Shown here in pieces: positions 17,530-26,875 of a stretch of DNA of 64,000 nucleotides. Every line of letters begins with the position of its first letter. The first letter of the stretch is position 1. The position numbers were made by a program, and so were the translations under genes. Below the pieces are notes generated by a model. The model was not told the origin of the DNA. It saw only the letters and a list, made by a program, of their open reading frames with translations, and did no database searches. Source of the stretch: Rhodococcus sp. 14-2483-1-2 (GTDB lineage Bacteria > Actinomycetota > Actinomycetes > Mycobacteriales > Mycobacteriaceae). The stretch is from the NCBI RefSeq assembly GCF_002259405.1, contig NZ_NPFW01000017.1, positions 248,001 through 312,000 of the forward strand, read 5' to 3'.

Positions 17530-18744
17530 ATGAGTTCGATCGCCGGTGTCGCAACCACCGACACGACACCACTGTCCCGTATCGCCGCTGCCACCGAGGG
17601 TCTCGAATCACCTTTGGCTGCAGTCGATTCCGCCGCGCTCGATGCCAATGCTGCTGCTCTGCGGGCACGGGCGGACGGGGTGCCGATCAGGATCGCGAGC
17701 AAGTCGGTTCGGTGCCGGGCGGTACTGGATCGGGTGCTCGCGGCCGATGGCGTGAGCGGGGTCATGGCGTACTCGCTGCGTGAGGCGATCTGGTTGGCGC
17801 GCCACGGCGTCGAGGACATCCTGATGGGGTACCCGACGGTCGATCGCACCGCCCTCGCCGAGGTCGTGAACGATCGTGTTCTGTCGGGGCGCATCACGCT
17901 GATGGTCGACGACGTCGCACAGCTGGACATCGTGCGCGACGCGACCGACAGTGATCTTCTCAAGCCGCGTATCTGTATCGACGTCGATGCCTCGCTGCGG
18001 ATCGGGCCGCTGCACATCGGTGTCAGACGTTCGCCGCTGCGCGAACCCGAGCAGGTCGCCGCCTTCGCGCGGGTGGCGCAGGCGCGTGGGTTCCGGGTGG
18101 TCGGTCTGATGTTCTACGAGGCGCAGATCGCCGGTGTGCCCGATTCCAATGTTGCGGTGGAATGGATGAAGTCGCTGTCGTCGCGTGAGATCTCCACGCG
18201 CAGAACGGCGGTGGTCGAGGCCGTGACCGCGGCCGTCGGGCGGATCGAGATCGTCAACAGTGGCGGTACCGGGTCGATCGACTTCTCGGCGGCCGATCCG
18301 GTCGTCACCGAGGTGACCGCGGGATCGGGTTTGTTCGCGCCGACGCTCTTCGATCGGTATCGCGCATTCTCGGCCGAGCCCTCGCTGTTCTTCGCGCTGC
18401 CCGCGGTGCGCAAGCCGACGCCGCAGATCGCCACGCTGTTCGGTGGTGGCTACATCGCGTCGGGTCCGGCGTCGACGTCGAGGTCCCCGCGGCCGATCGC
18501 CTGGTCGAGAAAGGCCAGGGGAGTGGTGACGTCCGGTCTGAGGCTGCTGCGCAACGAAGGTGCGGGCGAGGTGCAGACTCCGGTGAGTGGAGCGGAAGAG
18601 ATCCGGATCGGTGATCGCGTCTGGTTCCGGCACGCCAAGGCGGGCGAGCTGTGCGAGCGATTCGACACCCTGCATCTGGTGCACGCCGACGGGTCCGTCG
18701 AGGCGGTCCCCACTTATCGTGGTGAGGGCATGGCGTTCGGCTGA
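17530..18744 (+). CDS. PLP-dependent alanine racemase-like / amino-acid deaminase-type protein
   Basis: 404-residue fold-type III PLP enzyme. The N-terminal TIM-barrel holds RIASKSVRC with Lys58 as the probable Schiff-base residue; later motifs are VNSGGTGSI, TAGSGLF and, in the C-terminal beta domain, GDRVWFRHAKAGELCERFD, which is typical of the D-threonine aldolase/D-amino-acid deaminase-like group. Compared with the relatives I recall, the stretch after GGGYIASGP has about ten extra basic residues before GEVQTP; the reading frame stays open, so I treat it as an insertion. The gene's last 31 bases overlap the convergent helicase gene. Reaction not certain. Confidence 0.8.
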   Translation: MSSIAGVATTDTTPLSRIAAATEGLESPLAAVDSAALDANAAALRARADGVPIRIASKSVRCRAVLDRVLAADGVSGVMAYSLREAIWLARHGVEDILMGYPTVDRTALAEVVNDRVLSGRITLMVDDVAQLDIVRDATDSDLLKPRICIDVDASLRIGPLHIGVRRSPLREPEQVAAFARVAQARGFRVVGLMFYEAQIAGVPDSNVAVEWMKSLSSREISTRRTAVVEAVTAAVGRIEIVNSGGTGSIDFSAADPVVTEVTAGSGLFAPTLFDRYRAFSAEPSLFFALPAVRKPTPQIATLFGGGYIASGPASTSRSPRPIAWSRKARGVVTSGLRLLRNEGAGEVQTPVSGAEEIRIGDRVWFRHAKAGELCERFDTLHLVHADGSVEAVPTYRGEGMAFG

Positions 18745-21700
18745 ATTCCGTTCTCGCACAGGCTCATGAAGGTGCCGAGGGTGACCAGTCCGGCCGGGGT
18801 GGACGGCAGGTATCGGGTCAGTGCCCGCGACCGGATCAGTATCGCGGCCCACTGGCCACGCGAGACGGCGACGTTGAGTCTGTTGCGGGACAACAGAAAG
18901 CCCATGCCTCGCGGAACGTCTTCGATCGCCGACGCGGCCATCGAGATCAACACGACCGGTGCCTGTCGTCCTTGGAACTTGTCGACGGTGCCCACCGAGA
19001 CCTCGTCGAGTCCGGCGGCCGCGAGTCGTTCGACGATGACGGCCACCTGCGCGTTGTAGGCCGCGACGACCAGGAAGTCGCCCTGGTCCATGGGCCGCGC
19101 ACCCTCGAAGGACTGCGGGTCGCTCCACGGTCGGCCGAGCAGATTCTGCACGTGAGTGACGATCTCGTCGGCTTCCTCCACCGAGTCGGTGGAGTTGCCG
19201 TGGTGGTCGAGGTAGACGATATGCAGGCCGGGCTCGAGCGAGTCCAGTGAACGTGCCTGTGTCACAGCACTGTTGGACTCGAGCTTGCCCTCGTACGACA
19301 GTGCCGAGACCGGCGCGCACAGATCGGGATGCATCCGCCACGTCGTGGCCAGGAAGTACCCGCGGTCGGCGGGCAGCGTCGGGTGACCGCTGGTGATCCA
19401 GCCCAGCGCCGACTCGTCGACGGGTTCGGGGTGGGTGCCCTGGCTGACCTGCGGCAGCTGGGCCGGGTCGCCGAGCAGCAGCAGGTTGCGTGCGGACACC
19501 GAGACGGCGATGGTGTTGGCCAGCGAGAACTGCCCGGCCTCGTCGATGACCAGGAGATCGAGCGACTCGGGCGGGATGCGGCCGGGGTTGGAGAAGTCCC
19601 AGGCCGTGCCGCCGATGACGCACCCCTCGTCGGCGTCGGTGACGAAGCGGGAATAGCCCGTCGGGTCCAGGACGGTGTGCACCGTCGGGGCCTTCTTGCC
19701 CACCCGAGCCGGGTCCACTCCGGCGTCGACGATGGTGTCGAGCAGGTTGTTCACCACGTGATGAGACTGGCCGACCACGCCGACTCGCCAGTGATGCGTG
19801 TTCACGAGTTGCTCGATCACCCGCGCGGCGGTGTAGGTCTTGCCGGTACCGGGCGGGCCCTGGACCGCAACGTAGGAATTCTCCAGATCGAGCAGCGCCG
19901 TGGTGACCGCGCTCGCGTAGTCGCCGCCGCGAACCGTGGGAAGTCCACTGCCGGAACGGGTTCGGGGCGGGGAGATCGCCAGCAGATCGGCGACGGCCGT
20001 ATGCGGAAGGTTCGGCAGGGTGGCACCGACCTCGGCGGCCGCGGTGGCGATGGCCTGCTCGAGATGTTTGGTTGCCGGGGGTGGCTCCGGCGCGGTCGCG
20101 ATGGGGAAGTCGTCGTACCCGTCCACGCCCTTGCGCAAGTTCTCCTGCACCACGACCACGTCGAGGGTGCCCTCGTAGCCCGTCTGCACAACGTCGACCG
20201 AGGTGGTGGCACGGTGGTTCGGCTGCTGCTTGGGCAGTCCGTCGGGGGCGGGGTCGGCGTACAGCAGTTTGACCTTCGAACCCGAGAGGGCTCCGGTGCT
20301 CAGATGCCCGAGCAGCTTGATCTGCCGACGCAGAACTCGTTGCTTCGGTGCAGTCTTCATCCAGTCGTGCACCAGCTCGGCGCGCTCGACCTTCAGCACG
20401 TCGGCCGCGTCGGCCCACTCGTCGAGCGGGTGGGTCAGACGATCGAAGTGAGCCCACCAGAACGGCTTTCGTTCACGTCGGTGATACCCGATGGAACCGG
20501 AGAACAATGCGACGGCCTGCTGCGTCGAGGTGCGCTCCCACGGCAGACCCGCGTAGTCGGCGAGTTCGAGCTCGAGCGGGCTCGCGGTGTCGGGTGCACC
20601 GTCTTCGAGCTCGAGATGCTGCGTTGCCCGTGGGTGCACACCGGCATCCGACGCGCGCGCGAGCAACCAATCCCGCAGTCGCAGCGTCGACTCGCAGTCG
20701 GTGCGGTTGTACTCGGCGATATCGGCGAGCAGAGCAGCGGCCTCGGCGTCCTTCCCCTGGTCTCGTAGATCGCACCAGTTCGCGTATTCGACGATCGACG
20801 CGGCCGCGTCGGTGACGTCTCCGTCGCGGGCCGCGGGCATGTACAGGGGTTCGAGCTTCTTGATGCTGTAGGACCTGGCACCGATGCGCACCGCAGATCG
20901 CACGATCGGATAGAGGTCAACCAGAACGTTGTCCCGCAGTAGGTCGTCGACCGCGTCCTCACCTACTCCGTAGCGACCGGCGAGGCGCAGTAGCGCGGTC
21001 TTCTCGTACGGCGCGTAGTGGTAGACGTGCATGTTCGGGTACGCGGCGCGGCGCGCGGAGACGTAGTCGAGGAAGTCGATCAGGGCGCGGCGTTCCTGTG
21101 CGCGATCGTGCGCCCAGAACGGTAGGAAGTCGCCGTCGGCGGTGTAGACGCCGAACAGGTACTCGAGACCCCATTCGGCACTGCCGGCCTCGGCCCACAA
21201 CGGGTCGCCCTCGAAGTCGAAGAAGATGTCGCCCGGATCGGGCTCGGGGATCACGCCGAGTGCATCGGCGTCGAAGATCTCGAACTCGGCGTCGCCGCTG
21301 TGTTCCTGGCGAACCTGCAGCGCGGCCTGAGCTCGCAGATTCGTGACCGTGCGAGACGACATGCCGTCCACGTTCGCGGTCGATGCAGCGAGTTCGTCGA
21401 TCGTCGAGATGCCGGCGTCGAGCAGTCTGTCCCTGGTGCTCGCGCGCATGCCGGCGACGAGAACCAGGTCGCGGTGCTGTTCCACCTCGACCGTGCATGC
21501 CTCGCATTGCCCGCAGCCGGAGTAGCGCGAATCGAACCAGTCGACGACGGTGCCCTCGGCGTGGTGTTCGTCGAGTATGTGTTGCAGGTGTTCCCGGGAC
21601 TGCCGGTAGACCGGAAGGATCTCGGTGAGCGAGTGCGCGGAGTCGCTGCCGTCGCCGAGCATCAGGTGTACCTCGTCGCTCGGAACGATCCCGCCGGATC

Positions 21701-22163
21701 GGAGCGCGTCCGCGTAGGCCGCCAGCTGCAGCAGGGCCGACACCTTCGCGTGCCGCGACAGCTTGGTGTCGTACACGGCGTACCGATCGCCCTCGGCCAC
21801 CAGAAAGTCGCAGAATCCGAGAAATCGGCCGTCGAAGAAGGTGGCCTGATACACCACGGGTGTCCGGGAGGTGAGGGCGGTGAACGTCGCCCAGGCCGCG
21901 TCGGCCAATTCCTGTGCGGTGCGTCCCGGTCGGTCCATCGTCAGGACACCGCCCGGAAATCGCTGCTGGAATGTCTCGAGCTGTCGGCGTTCGTGCTCGA
22001 ATCCGAGTGCAGAGGTGCGGTCCAGCATCGGATCCGGCGCGGCGGTTGCGCGCGGGATCAAACCGGTGAGGCCGTCGAGTCGGCGCAGCAGTCCGAATTC
22101 GCACGACGCTGCCGAGGCGAGGTCGCTGGCGCTGTAGATGACGCGATCGCCGATGAGGAACAC
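18714..22163 (-). CDS. TM0106-like RecB nuclease / RNase H fold / SF1 helicase fusion
   Basis: 1149-residue nucleic-acid enzyme. The N-terminal RecB-like nuclease has GFCDFLVAEG (Asp119), VYDTK (Asp132, Lys134) and QLAAY (Gln146); Cys21 with Cys217, Cys220 and Cys223 (GCGQCEAC) would hold a 4Fe-4S cluster as in AddB and Cas4. The middle (about 312-515) is an RNase H-like exonuclease domain: DIFFDFEGDP, YHYAPYEKTAL, YNRTDCEST. The C-terminal half is a DNA2/NAM7-type SF1 helicase: GPPGTGKTY near 765, VIDEAGQFS, GDPAQLPQ, VDKFQGRQ and NVAVSRG. Start is GTG 22163. Family precedents point to DNA processing or repair; no partner gene is nearby. Confidence 0.9.
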   Translation of the reverse strand: MFLIGDRVIYSASDLASAASCEFGLLRRLDGLTGLIPRATAAPDPMLDRTSALGFEHERRQLETFQQRFPGGVLTMDRPGRTAQELADAAWATFTALTSRTPVVYQATFFDGRFLGFCDFLVAEGDRYAVYDTKLSRHAKVSALLQLAAYADALRSGGIVPSDEVHLMLGDGSDSAHSLTEILPVYRQSREHLQHILDEHHAEGTVVDWFDSRYSGCGQCEACTVEVEQHRDLVLVAGMRASTRDRLLDAGISTIDELAASTANVDGMSSRTVTNLRAQAALQVRQEHSGDAEFEIFDADALGVIPEPDPGDIFFDFEGDPLWAEAGSAEWGLEYLFGVYTADGDFLPFWAHDRAQERRALIDFLDYVSARRAAYPNMHVYHYAPYEKTALLRLAGRYGVGEDAVDDLLRDNVLVDLYPIVRSAVRIGARSYSIKKLEPLYMPAARDGDVTDAAASIVEYANWCDLRDQGKDAEAAALLADIAEYNRTDCESTLRLRDWLLARASDAGVHPRATQHLELEDGAPDTASPLELELADYAGLPWERTSTQQAVALFSGSIGYHRRERKPFWWAHFDRLTHPLDEWADAADVLKVERAELVHDWMKTAPKQRVLRRQIKLLGHLSTGALSGSKVKLLYADPAPDGLPKQQPNHRATTSVDVVQTGYEGTLDVVVVQENLRKGVDGYDDFPIATAPEPPPATKHLEQAIATAAAEVGATLPNLPHTAVADLLAISPPRTRSGSGLPTVRGGDYASAVTTALLDLENSYVAVQGPPGTGKTYTAARVIEQLVNTHHWRVGVVGQSHHVVNNLLDTIVDAGVDPARVGKKAPTVHTVLDPTGYSRFVTDADEGCVIGGTAWDFSNPGRIPPESLDLLVIDEAGQFSLANTIAVSVSARNLLLLGDPAQLPQVSQGTHPEPVDESALGWITSGHPTLPADRGYFLATTWRMHPDLCAPVSALSYEGKLESNSAVTQARSLDSLEPGLHIVYLDHHGNSTDSVEEADEIVTHVQNLLGRPWSDPQSFEGARPMDQGDFLVVAAYNAQVAVIVERLAAAGLDEVSVGTVDKFQGRQAPVVLISMAASAIEDVPRGMGFLLSRNRLNVAVSRGQWAAILIRSRALTRYLPSTPAGLVTLGTFMSLCENGIQPNAMPSPR

Positions 22164-22242
22164 GCGCCCACCCTAGTCACCACCACGCGCGGTACCGGTC
22201 ACGTTGCGCGCGGATGCCGCCGTGAGGAGGCAAAATGATCGA

Positions 22243-22860
22243 ATGCCTTTTTTCGACGGAGCCACCGGTGCTGTCCATTACCGAAACTGGACTGTTCCCG
22301 ATGCTCGTTTCGGTCTCGTTTTTCTGCACGGTCTCGGCCAGAACAGCGGCCACTATCACCGTTTCGCCCGGGTCCTCAACGGACGCGGAGTCGACGTGTG
22401 GGCGGTCGATCACGTGGGCCACGGCCTCACCGAGGGTGAGTTGACGGATGCCGCTCAGATCCCCGCACTCGCTCGGAACGCGCTGCAGTTGCTGGACATG
22501 GCCGAGGCCGAGCACCCGGAACTGTCGTTCGCTCTGATGGGCCATTCGCTGGGTGCGGCGACGGCCATCGCTGCCCTCGGCGCGCATCCGGAGGCAGTGC
22601 GGTGCGCCGTGCTGTGCGGAACGCCCAAGTCGGTGACCGGCTCGGTCACCGACCTCGCAGACAATGTGATTCCGCTTCTGGCCGTGCACGGCGTGGACGA
22701 CCGTCTGGCTCCGATCGATGCGGTGCGCGAGTGGATCGGCGGTGTTCCCGACGCGTCCCTGCGTGAGTTCGAGGACGGTGGTCACGACCTGCTGCACGAG
22801 AAGATCCACCTGCAGGTGACGTCGGTGGTGGCGGAGTTCCTCGACGACCACATGTCCTGA
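22243..22860 (+). CDS. Alpha/beta hydrolase, monoacylglycerol-lipase-like
   Basis: 205-residue hydrolase with the nucleophile elbow GHSLGAA (Ser near 99), an oxyanion region FLHGLGQNSGHY, an acid-loop VHGVDDRLAP and the catalytic His in EDGGHDLLHE. The lid is short. Such enzymes cleave acyl esters; the lysophospholipase/monoacylglycerol-lipase group fits best. The ATG at 22243 is 12 bases from GAGGAGG; an out-of-frame ATG at 22235 is better placed. The gene ends just before a strong bidirectional terminator. Confidence 0.85.
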   Translation: MPFFDGATGAVHYRNWTVPDARFGLVFLHGLGQNSGHYHRFARVLNGRGVDVWAVDHVGHGLTEGELTDAAQIPALARNALQLLDMAEAEHPELSFALMGHSLGAATAIAALGAHPEAVRCAVLCGTPKSVTGSVTDLADNVIPLLAVHGVDDRLAPIDAVREWIGGVPDASLREFEDGGHDLLHEKIHLQVTSVVAEFLDDHMS

Positions 22861-22871
22861 CAACGAAGAAA

Positions 22872-22908
22872 AGAAGGGCCCGGCGCGAACATCGCGCCGG
22901 GCCCTTCT
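22872..22908. terminator. Strong bidirectional terminator
   Basis: A 16-bp perfect stem AGAAGGGCCCGGCGCG / CGCGCCGGGCCCTTCT around AACAT, with A-rich sequence on the left and TCTTCTGG on the right. It separates the convergent hydrolase and acyl-CoA synthetase genes. Confidence 0.9.
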
Positions 22909-22920
22909 CTTCTGGTCGAT

Positions 22921-24708
22921 CTACGTGTAGATGGCTTCGATGTCGCTGCCGCGCTCGGCGTGAATGATGTTGCGCTTGAGCTTCATCGTCGGGGTGAGCT
23001 CACCGGTTTCGACGGTGAAGTCGTTCTCGAGGATCGTGTACTTCTTGATCTGCTCGGGGTTGGAGACCTTCTTGTTGGCCTCGGCGACGGCCTTGTCGAT
23101 CTCGGCGACGAGGTCGGCGTTCTTGGACAGTTCGGAGAACGGAATGTCCGCGGACAGATCGTGCCGTTGGAGCCAGCCCGGCATGGCCTCGGGGTCGAGG
23201 GTGATCAGCGCACCGATGAACGGCTTGGCGTCGCCGACGACGAGGCACTGGCTGATGATCGCGTTCGCGCGGAGGGCGTCCTCGAGCACTGCGGGGGCGA
23301 CGTTCTTGCCGCCTGCGGTCACGATGATCTCCTTCTTGCGGCCGGTGATCGAGACGTAGCCTTCCTGGTCGATCGCGCCGAGGTCGCCGGTGTGGAACCA
23401 GCCGTCGACGATGGCCTCGGCCGTGGCCTTCTCGTTGTGCCAGTAGCCGCTGAACACGACCGGTCCCTTGAGCAGCAGTTCACCGTCCTCGGCGACCTTG
23501 ACCGAGTGGCCGTCGATGGGCTTGCCGACGGTGCCGACGCGCTGTTCCTTGGTGGTGTTGACGGTGATGGCCGCGCTGGTCTCGGTCAGTCCGTAGCCCT
23601 CGTAGACCGGGACGCCTGCACCGCGGAAGAAGTGGCCGAGGCGGGCACCGAGAGGTCCGCCGCCGGACACCGCGCGGGTGCAGTTGCCGCCGAGTGCTGC
23701 GCGCAGCTTGGAGTACACGAGCTTGTCGAACACTGTGTGCTTGAGGTTCAGAACCAGCCCGGCTCCGCCCTTCTCCTGGGCCTCGCTCCACTCGATGGCC
23801 GTCGCGGCGGCCTTGTCGAAGATGGAACCCTTGCCGCCGTCGTGCGCCTTCTGCTTGGCGGAGTTGTAGACCTTCTCGAACACGCGCGGCACCGACAGGA
23901 TGAAGTCCGGCTTGAACACGGCGAACTGATCCACCAGAGTCGTCACGTCCGAGGTGTGTCCGACGGTGACCTTGGACTCGAAGGAGCCGAAGGACACGGC
24001 ACGGGCGAACACGTGCGCCATCGGGAGGAACATCAGTGTGCGGTTGCCCTCCTTCATCGAGTCGTGCAGCGCGATCTGGGTCGCCTGAACCTCGGCGTAG
24101 AAGTTGGCGTGGGTGAGCTGAACGCCCTTGGGGCGGCCGGTGGTGCCCGAGGTGTAGATCAGGGTCGCGGGCGATGCGGCGCTGACCTGATGGCGTCGCG
24201 CATGCAGATCCTCGTCGCTGACTCCGGCACCGCGGGTGGTCAGTTCGTCGATGGCTCCGGCGTCGATCTGCAGAACCTCACGCAGATCCTTGGCACCTTC
24301 GGTGACCTCTTTGAGGTTCGAGGCGTGCGCTGCGGTCTCGACGACGAGCAGCTTGGTGGCGGAGTCCTCGAGAATCCACTGCGCCTGGTCGGCGGAGGAC
24401 GTCTCGTAGATCGCGACGGTGCATCCGCCTGCGGACCAGATGGCGTAGTCGAGGACGACCCACTCGTAGCGCGTCGCGCTGAGGATGGCGACGCGGTCGC
24501 CGAGTTCGATACCGGAGGCGATCAGTCCCTTGGCAGCTGCCGCGACCTCGGCCGCGAACCGAGCTGCGGTGACGTCGGTCCAGTTGCCGTTCACCAGACG
24601 TTGGAACGGTACGAAATTCGGCGATTCCTTCTCGTACCTGTAGACGGTGTCGGCCATGGATGCGTCGTCAGGAATGGTGAACGACGCCGGCACAGAATAT
24701 TCGCGCAC
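22921..24708 (-). CDS. fadD15: Long-chain fatty-acyl-CoA synthetase (FadD15-like)
   Basis: 595-residue AMP-forming ligase that activates fatty acids to acyl-CoA. The P-loop is YTSGTTGRPKGVQ (about 183-195), followed by the YEGYGLTETSA substrate/adenine motif, WFHTGDLG, and the hinge GRKKEIIVTAGGKNV near 480. The C-terminal PTMKLKRN contains the catalytic Lys. The layout matches the eukaryote-like long-chain ligases, and M. tuberculosis FadD15 is the nearest relative I recall. Start GTG 24708 is preceded by AAGGGG. Located between two strong intergenic regions, probably monocistronic. Confidence 0.9.
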   Translation of the reverse strand: MREYSVPASFTIPDDASMADTVYRYEKESPNFVPFQRLVNGNWTDVTAARFAAEVAAAAKGLIASGIELGDRVAILSATRYEWVVLDYAIWSAGGCTVAIYETSSADQAQWILEDSATKLLVVETAAHASNLKEVTEGAKDLREVLQIDAGAIDELTTRGAGVSDEDLHARRHQVSAASPATLIYTSGTTGRPKGVQLTHANFYAEVQATQIALHDSMKEGNRTLMFLPMAHVFARAVSFGSFESKVTVGHTSDVTTLVDQFAVFKPDFILSVPRVFEKVYNSAKQKAHDGGKGSIFDKAAATAIEWSEAQEKGGAGLVLNLKHTVFDKLVYSKLRAALGGNCTRAVSGGGPLGARLGHFFRGAGVPVYEGYGLTETSAAITVNTTKEQRVGTVGKPIDGHSVKVAEDGELLLKGPVVFSGYWHNEKATAEAIVDGWFHTGDLGAIDQEGYVSITGRKKEIIVTAGGKNVAPAVLEDALRANAIISQCLVVGDAKPFIGALITLDPEAMPGWLQRHDLSADIPFSELSKNADLVAEIDKAVAEANKKVSNPEQIKKYTILENDFTVETGELTPTMKLKRNIIHAERGSDIEAIYT

Positions 24709-24985
24709 TGCTGGACCCCTTACGGAAAAATAGCGTGGTAGTTGTGCATTTCATCACATTCGGGGCCGTGGCGCACCATCCGGGGTGTCCGGTTTGTCGA
24801 CTTTGCCGCGAGTCCGAGGGGGTTGAGTGTGACTCGGAGTACAACTTAACCGCCTGCGCGTGCGCTCGGGTGTCGGGTCGCCGGTGTGAGGCCGCTCGCA
24901 CCGCACGCCGCCGCGGCCGTTTTCGTCACCTGATCAGCGTAGAAGGGTTCGCGGGGGCCGAGCAGGTACTAAACTCGTGCGACAT

Positions 24986-26779
24986 ATGAGCACTTCAGAA
25001 ACTGATCAGGATGCCGCCGTGACGTCTGACGAGACGAGTTCGCCCCTTTCGGAGTCCGCTTCCGTCCCAGCCGGCGACGACATCACCTTTGCCGATCTCG
25101 GAATCGACGAGCGGGTCCTGAAGGCCCTCCGCGATGTCGGCTACGAAAGCCCGTCGCCCATCCAGGCGGCCACCATCCCGCCGCTGATGGCAGGCAACGA
25201 CGTCGTCGGCCTCGCGCAGACCGGTACCGGCAAGACCGCCGCGTTCGCGGTGCCGATTCTGTCCCGTCTCGACGTCTCGCGTCGGACGCCGCAGGCATTG
25301 GTGCTGGCCCCGACGCGCGAGCTCGCGCTGCAGGTCGCCGAGGCGTTCGGTAAGTACGCCACCCACATCCCCGGTCTGCATATTCTGCCGATCTACGGCG
25401 GTCAGGCGTACGGCATCCAGCTCTCGGGTCTGCGTAAGGGCGCGCAGATCATCGTCGGCACTCCCGGTCGAGTCATCGACCATCTCGAGAAGGGCACGCT
25501 CGACCTGTCCGGGCTCGAGTACCTCGTGCTCGACGAGGCCGACGAGATGCTCAAGATGGGCTTCCAGGAAGACGTCGAGCGCATTCTCTCCGATACCCCG
25601 GAGTACAAGCAGGTGGCGTTGTTCTCGGCCACGATGCCTGCCGCGATCCGCAAGATCTCCAAGCAGTACCTGCACGACCCGGTGGAGATCACCGTCAAGA
25701 CCAAGACCTCGACGGCACCGAACATCACCCAGCGGTACGTCCAGGTGGCCCATCAGCGCAAGCTCGAGGCACTGACTCGAATCTTCGAGGTCGAAGAGTT
25801 CGAGGCCATGATCATGTTCGTGCGCACCAAGCAGGCCACTGAGGAACTCGCCGAAAAGCTGCGCGCACGGGGCTTCTCGGCCGCTGCGATCAACGGCGAC
25901 ATCGTGCAGTCCCAGCGTGAGCGCACCATCGGGCAGCTCAAGAACGGCCAGATCGACATCCTGGTGGCCACCGACGTCGCGGCCCGCGGTCTCGACGTCG
26001 ACCGCATCTCGCACGTCATCAACTACGACATCCCGCACGACACCGAGTCCTACGTGCACCGCATCGGTCGTACCGGTCGCGCCGGTCGCGCCGGTCAGGC
26101 TCTGCTGTTCGTCGCACCGCGCGAGCGGCACCTGCTCAAGGCCATCGAACGTGCGACGCGTCAGCCGATCACCGAGATGCAGCTCCCGAGCGTCGACGAC
26201 GTCAACGCGCAGCGCGTGACGAAGTTCAAGGACTCCATCACCGAGAGCCTGGGCAACGAGAATCTGGCGCTGTTCCGTCGTCTCATCGAGGACTACGAGC
26301 GCGAGCACGACGTGCCCTTGGTCGACATCGCAGCCGCTCTGGCCATTCAGTCCCGCGACGGCGAAGCGTTCTTGCTCAAGCCCGAGCCGCCGGCCCCGCC
26401 GCGGGCACCGCGCGAGCCTCGCGAACCGAGACCACCGCGCACGTTCGACGAGGACGCGGCCAGTTCGCACCACCGCAAGACGGGCCAGGAGATGGCGACG
26501 TACCGCATCAGCGTCGGCAAGCGGCATCACGTCGCTCCGGGTGCCATTGTCGGTGCCATCGCCAACGAGGGCGGTCTGCGTCGAAGCGACTTCGGGCACA
26601 TCAGCATTCGTCCCGATCACTCGTTGGTGGAGTTGCCTGCCGACCTCGCCGACGAGACGGTCGAGGCGTTGCGCCGCACCCGCATCAGTGGCGTGTTGAT
26701 TCAACTGCAACCCGATTCCGGCCCTCCCGGACGCAGCGGCGGTCCACGCGGCGGCGGAAAGTTCAAGGGAAAGCGCTGA
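24986..26779 (+). CDS. deaD: DEAD-box ATP-dependent RNA helicase (DeaD/CsdA type)
   Basis: 597-residue RNA helicase. All core motifs are visible: Q motif near 40-60, AQTGTGKTA, PTRELALQ, GTPGRVIDH, DEADEM, SATMP, then ARGLDVD and HRIGRTGRAGRAG. A DbpA-type RNA-binding domain closes the protein (about 505-585), and the tail is Gly/Arg/Lys-rich. It should unwind structured RNA in ribosome assembly or mRNA decay. Preferred start is ATG 24986 (MSTSETD); TAAACT lies 10 bases upstream and there is no Shine-Dalgarno, so a leaderless transcript is possible. GTG 24977 is the alternative. Confidence 0.93.
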   Translation: MSTSETDQDAAVTSDETSSPLSESASVPAGDDITFADLGIDERVLKALRDVGYESPSPIQAATIPPLMAGNDVVGLAQTGTGKTAAFAVPILSRLDVSRRTPQALVLAPTRELALQVAEAFGKYATHIPGLHILPIYGGQAYGIQLSGLRKGAQIIVGTPGRVIDHLEKGTLDLSGLEYLVLDEADEMLKMGFQEDVERILSDTPEYKQVALFSATMPAAIRKISKQYLHDPVEITVKTKTSTAPNITQRYVQVAHQRKLEALTRIFEVEEFEAMIMFVRTKQATEELAEKLRARGFSAAAINGDIVQSQRERTIGQLKNGQIDILVATDVAARGLDVDRISHVINYDIPHDTESYVHRIGRTGRAGRAGQALLFVAPRERHLLKAIERATRQPITEMQLPSVDDVNAQRVTKFKDSITESLGNENLALFRRLIEDYEREHDVPLVDIAAALAIQSRDGEAFLLKPEPPAPPRAPREPREPRPPRTFDEDAASSHHRKTGQEMATYRISVGKRHHVAPGAIVGAIANEGGLRRSDFGHISIRPDHSLVELPADLADETVEALRRTRISGVLIQLQPDSGPPGRSGGPRGGGKFKGKR

Positions 26780-26875
26780 CGCACGTGCGCGGCAATTCGT
26801 AGTCCACTACGAGTCTCCGCGCACGACCTCGGGGTCGAGCGTTTGACGGCCGAGGCCGCGGGTATCCACCCGCCC

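Noticed and set aside
17530-18744. Frameshifted racemase pseudogene, because of an odd basic stretch near codons 320-345
   Set aside because: The frame stays open and conserved motifs resume downstream in the same frame, so a natural insertion is simpler.
17608-20457. 949-codon open frame on the minus strand
   Set aside because: It overlaps real genes in another frame; the translation is Arg/Pro/Gly/Ala-rich with no domain, a usual shadow in high-GC DNA.
22960-24741. 593-codon open frame on the plus strand across the acyl-CoA synthetase gene
   Set aside because: Antisense shadow. The minus-strand frame carries all ligase motifs.
24995-26710. 571-codon minus-strand frame antisense to the DEAD-box helicase
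   Set aside because: No motifs; the plus-strand frame has the complete helicase set.
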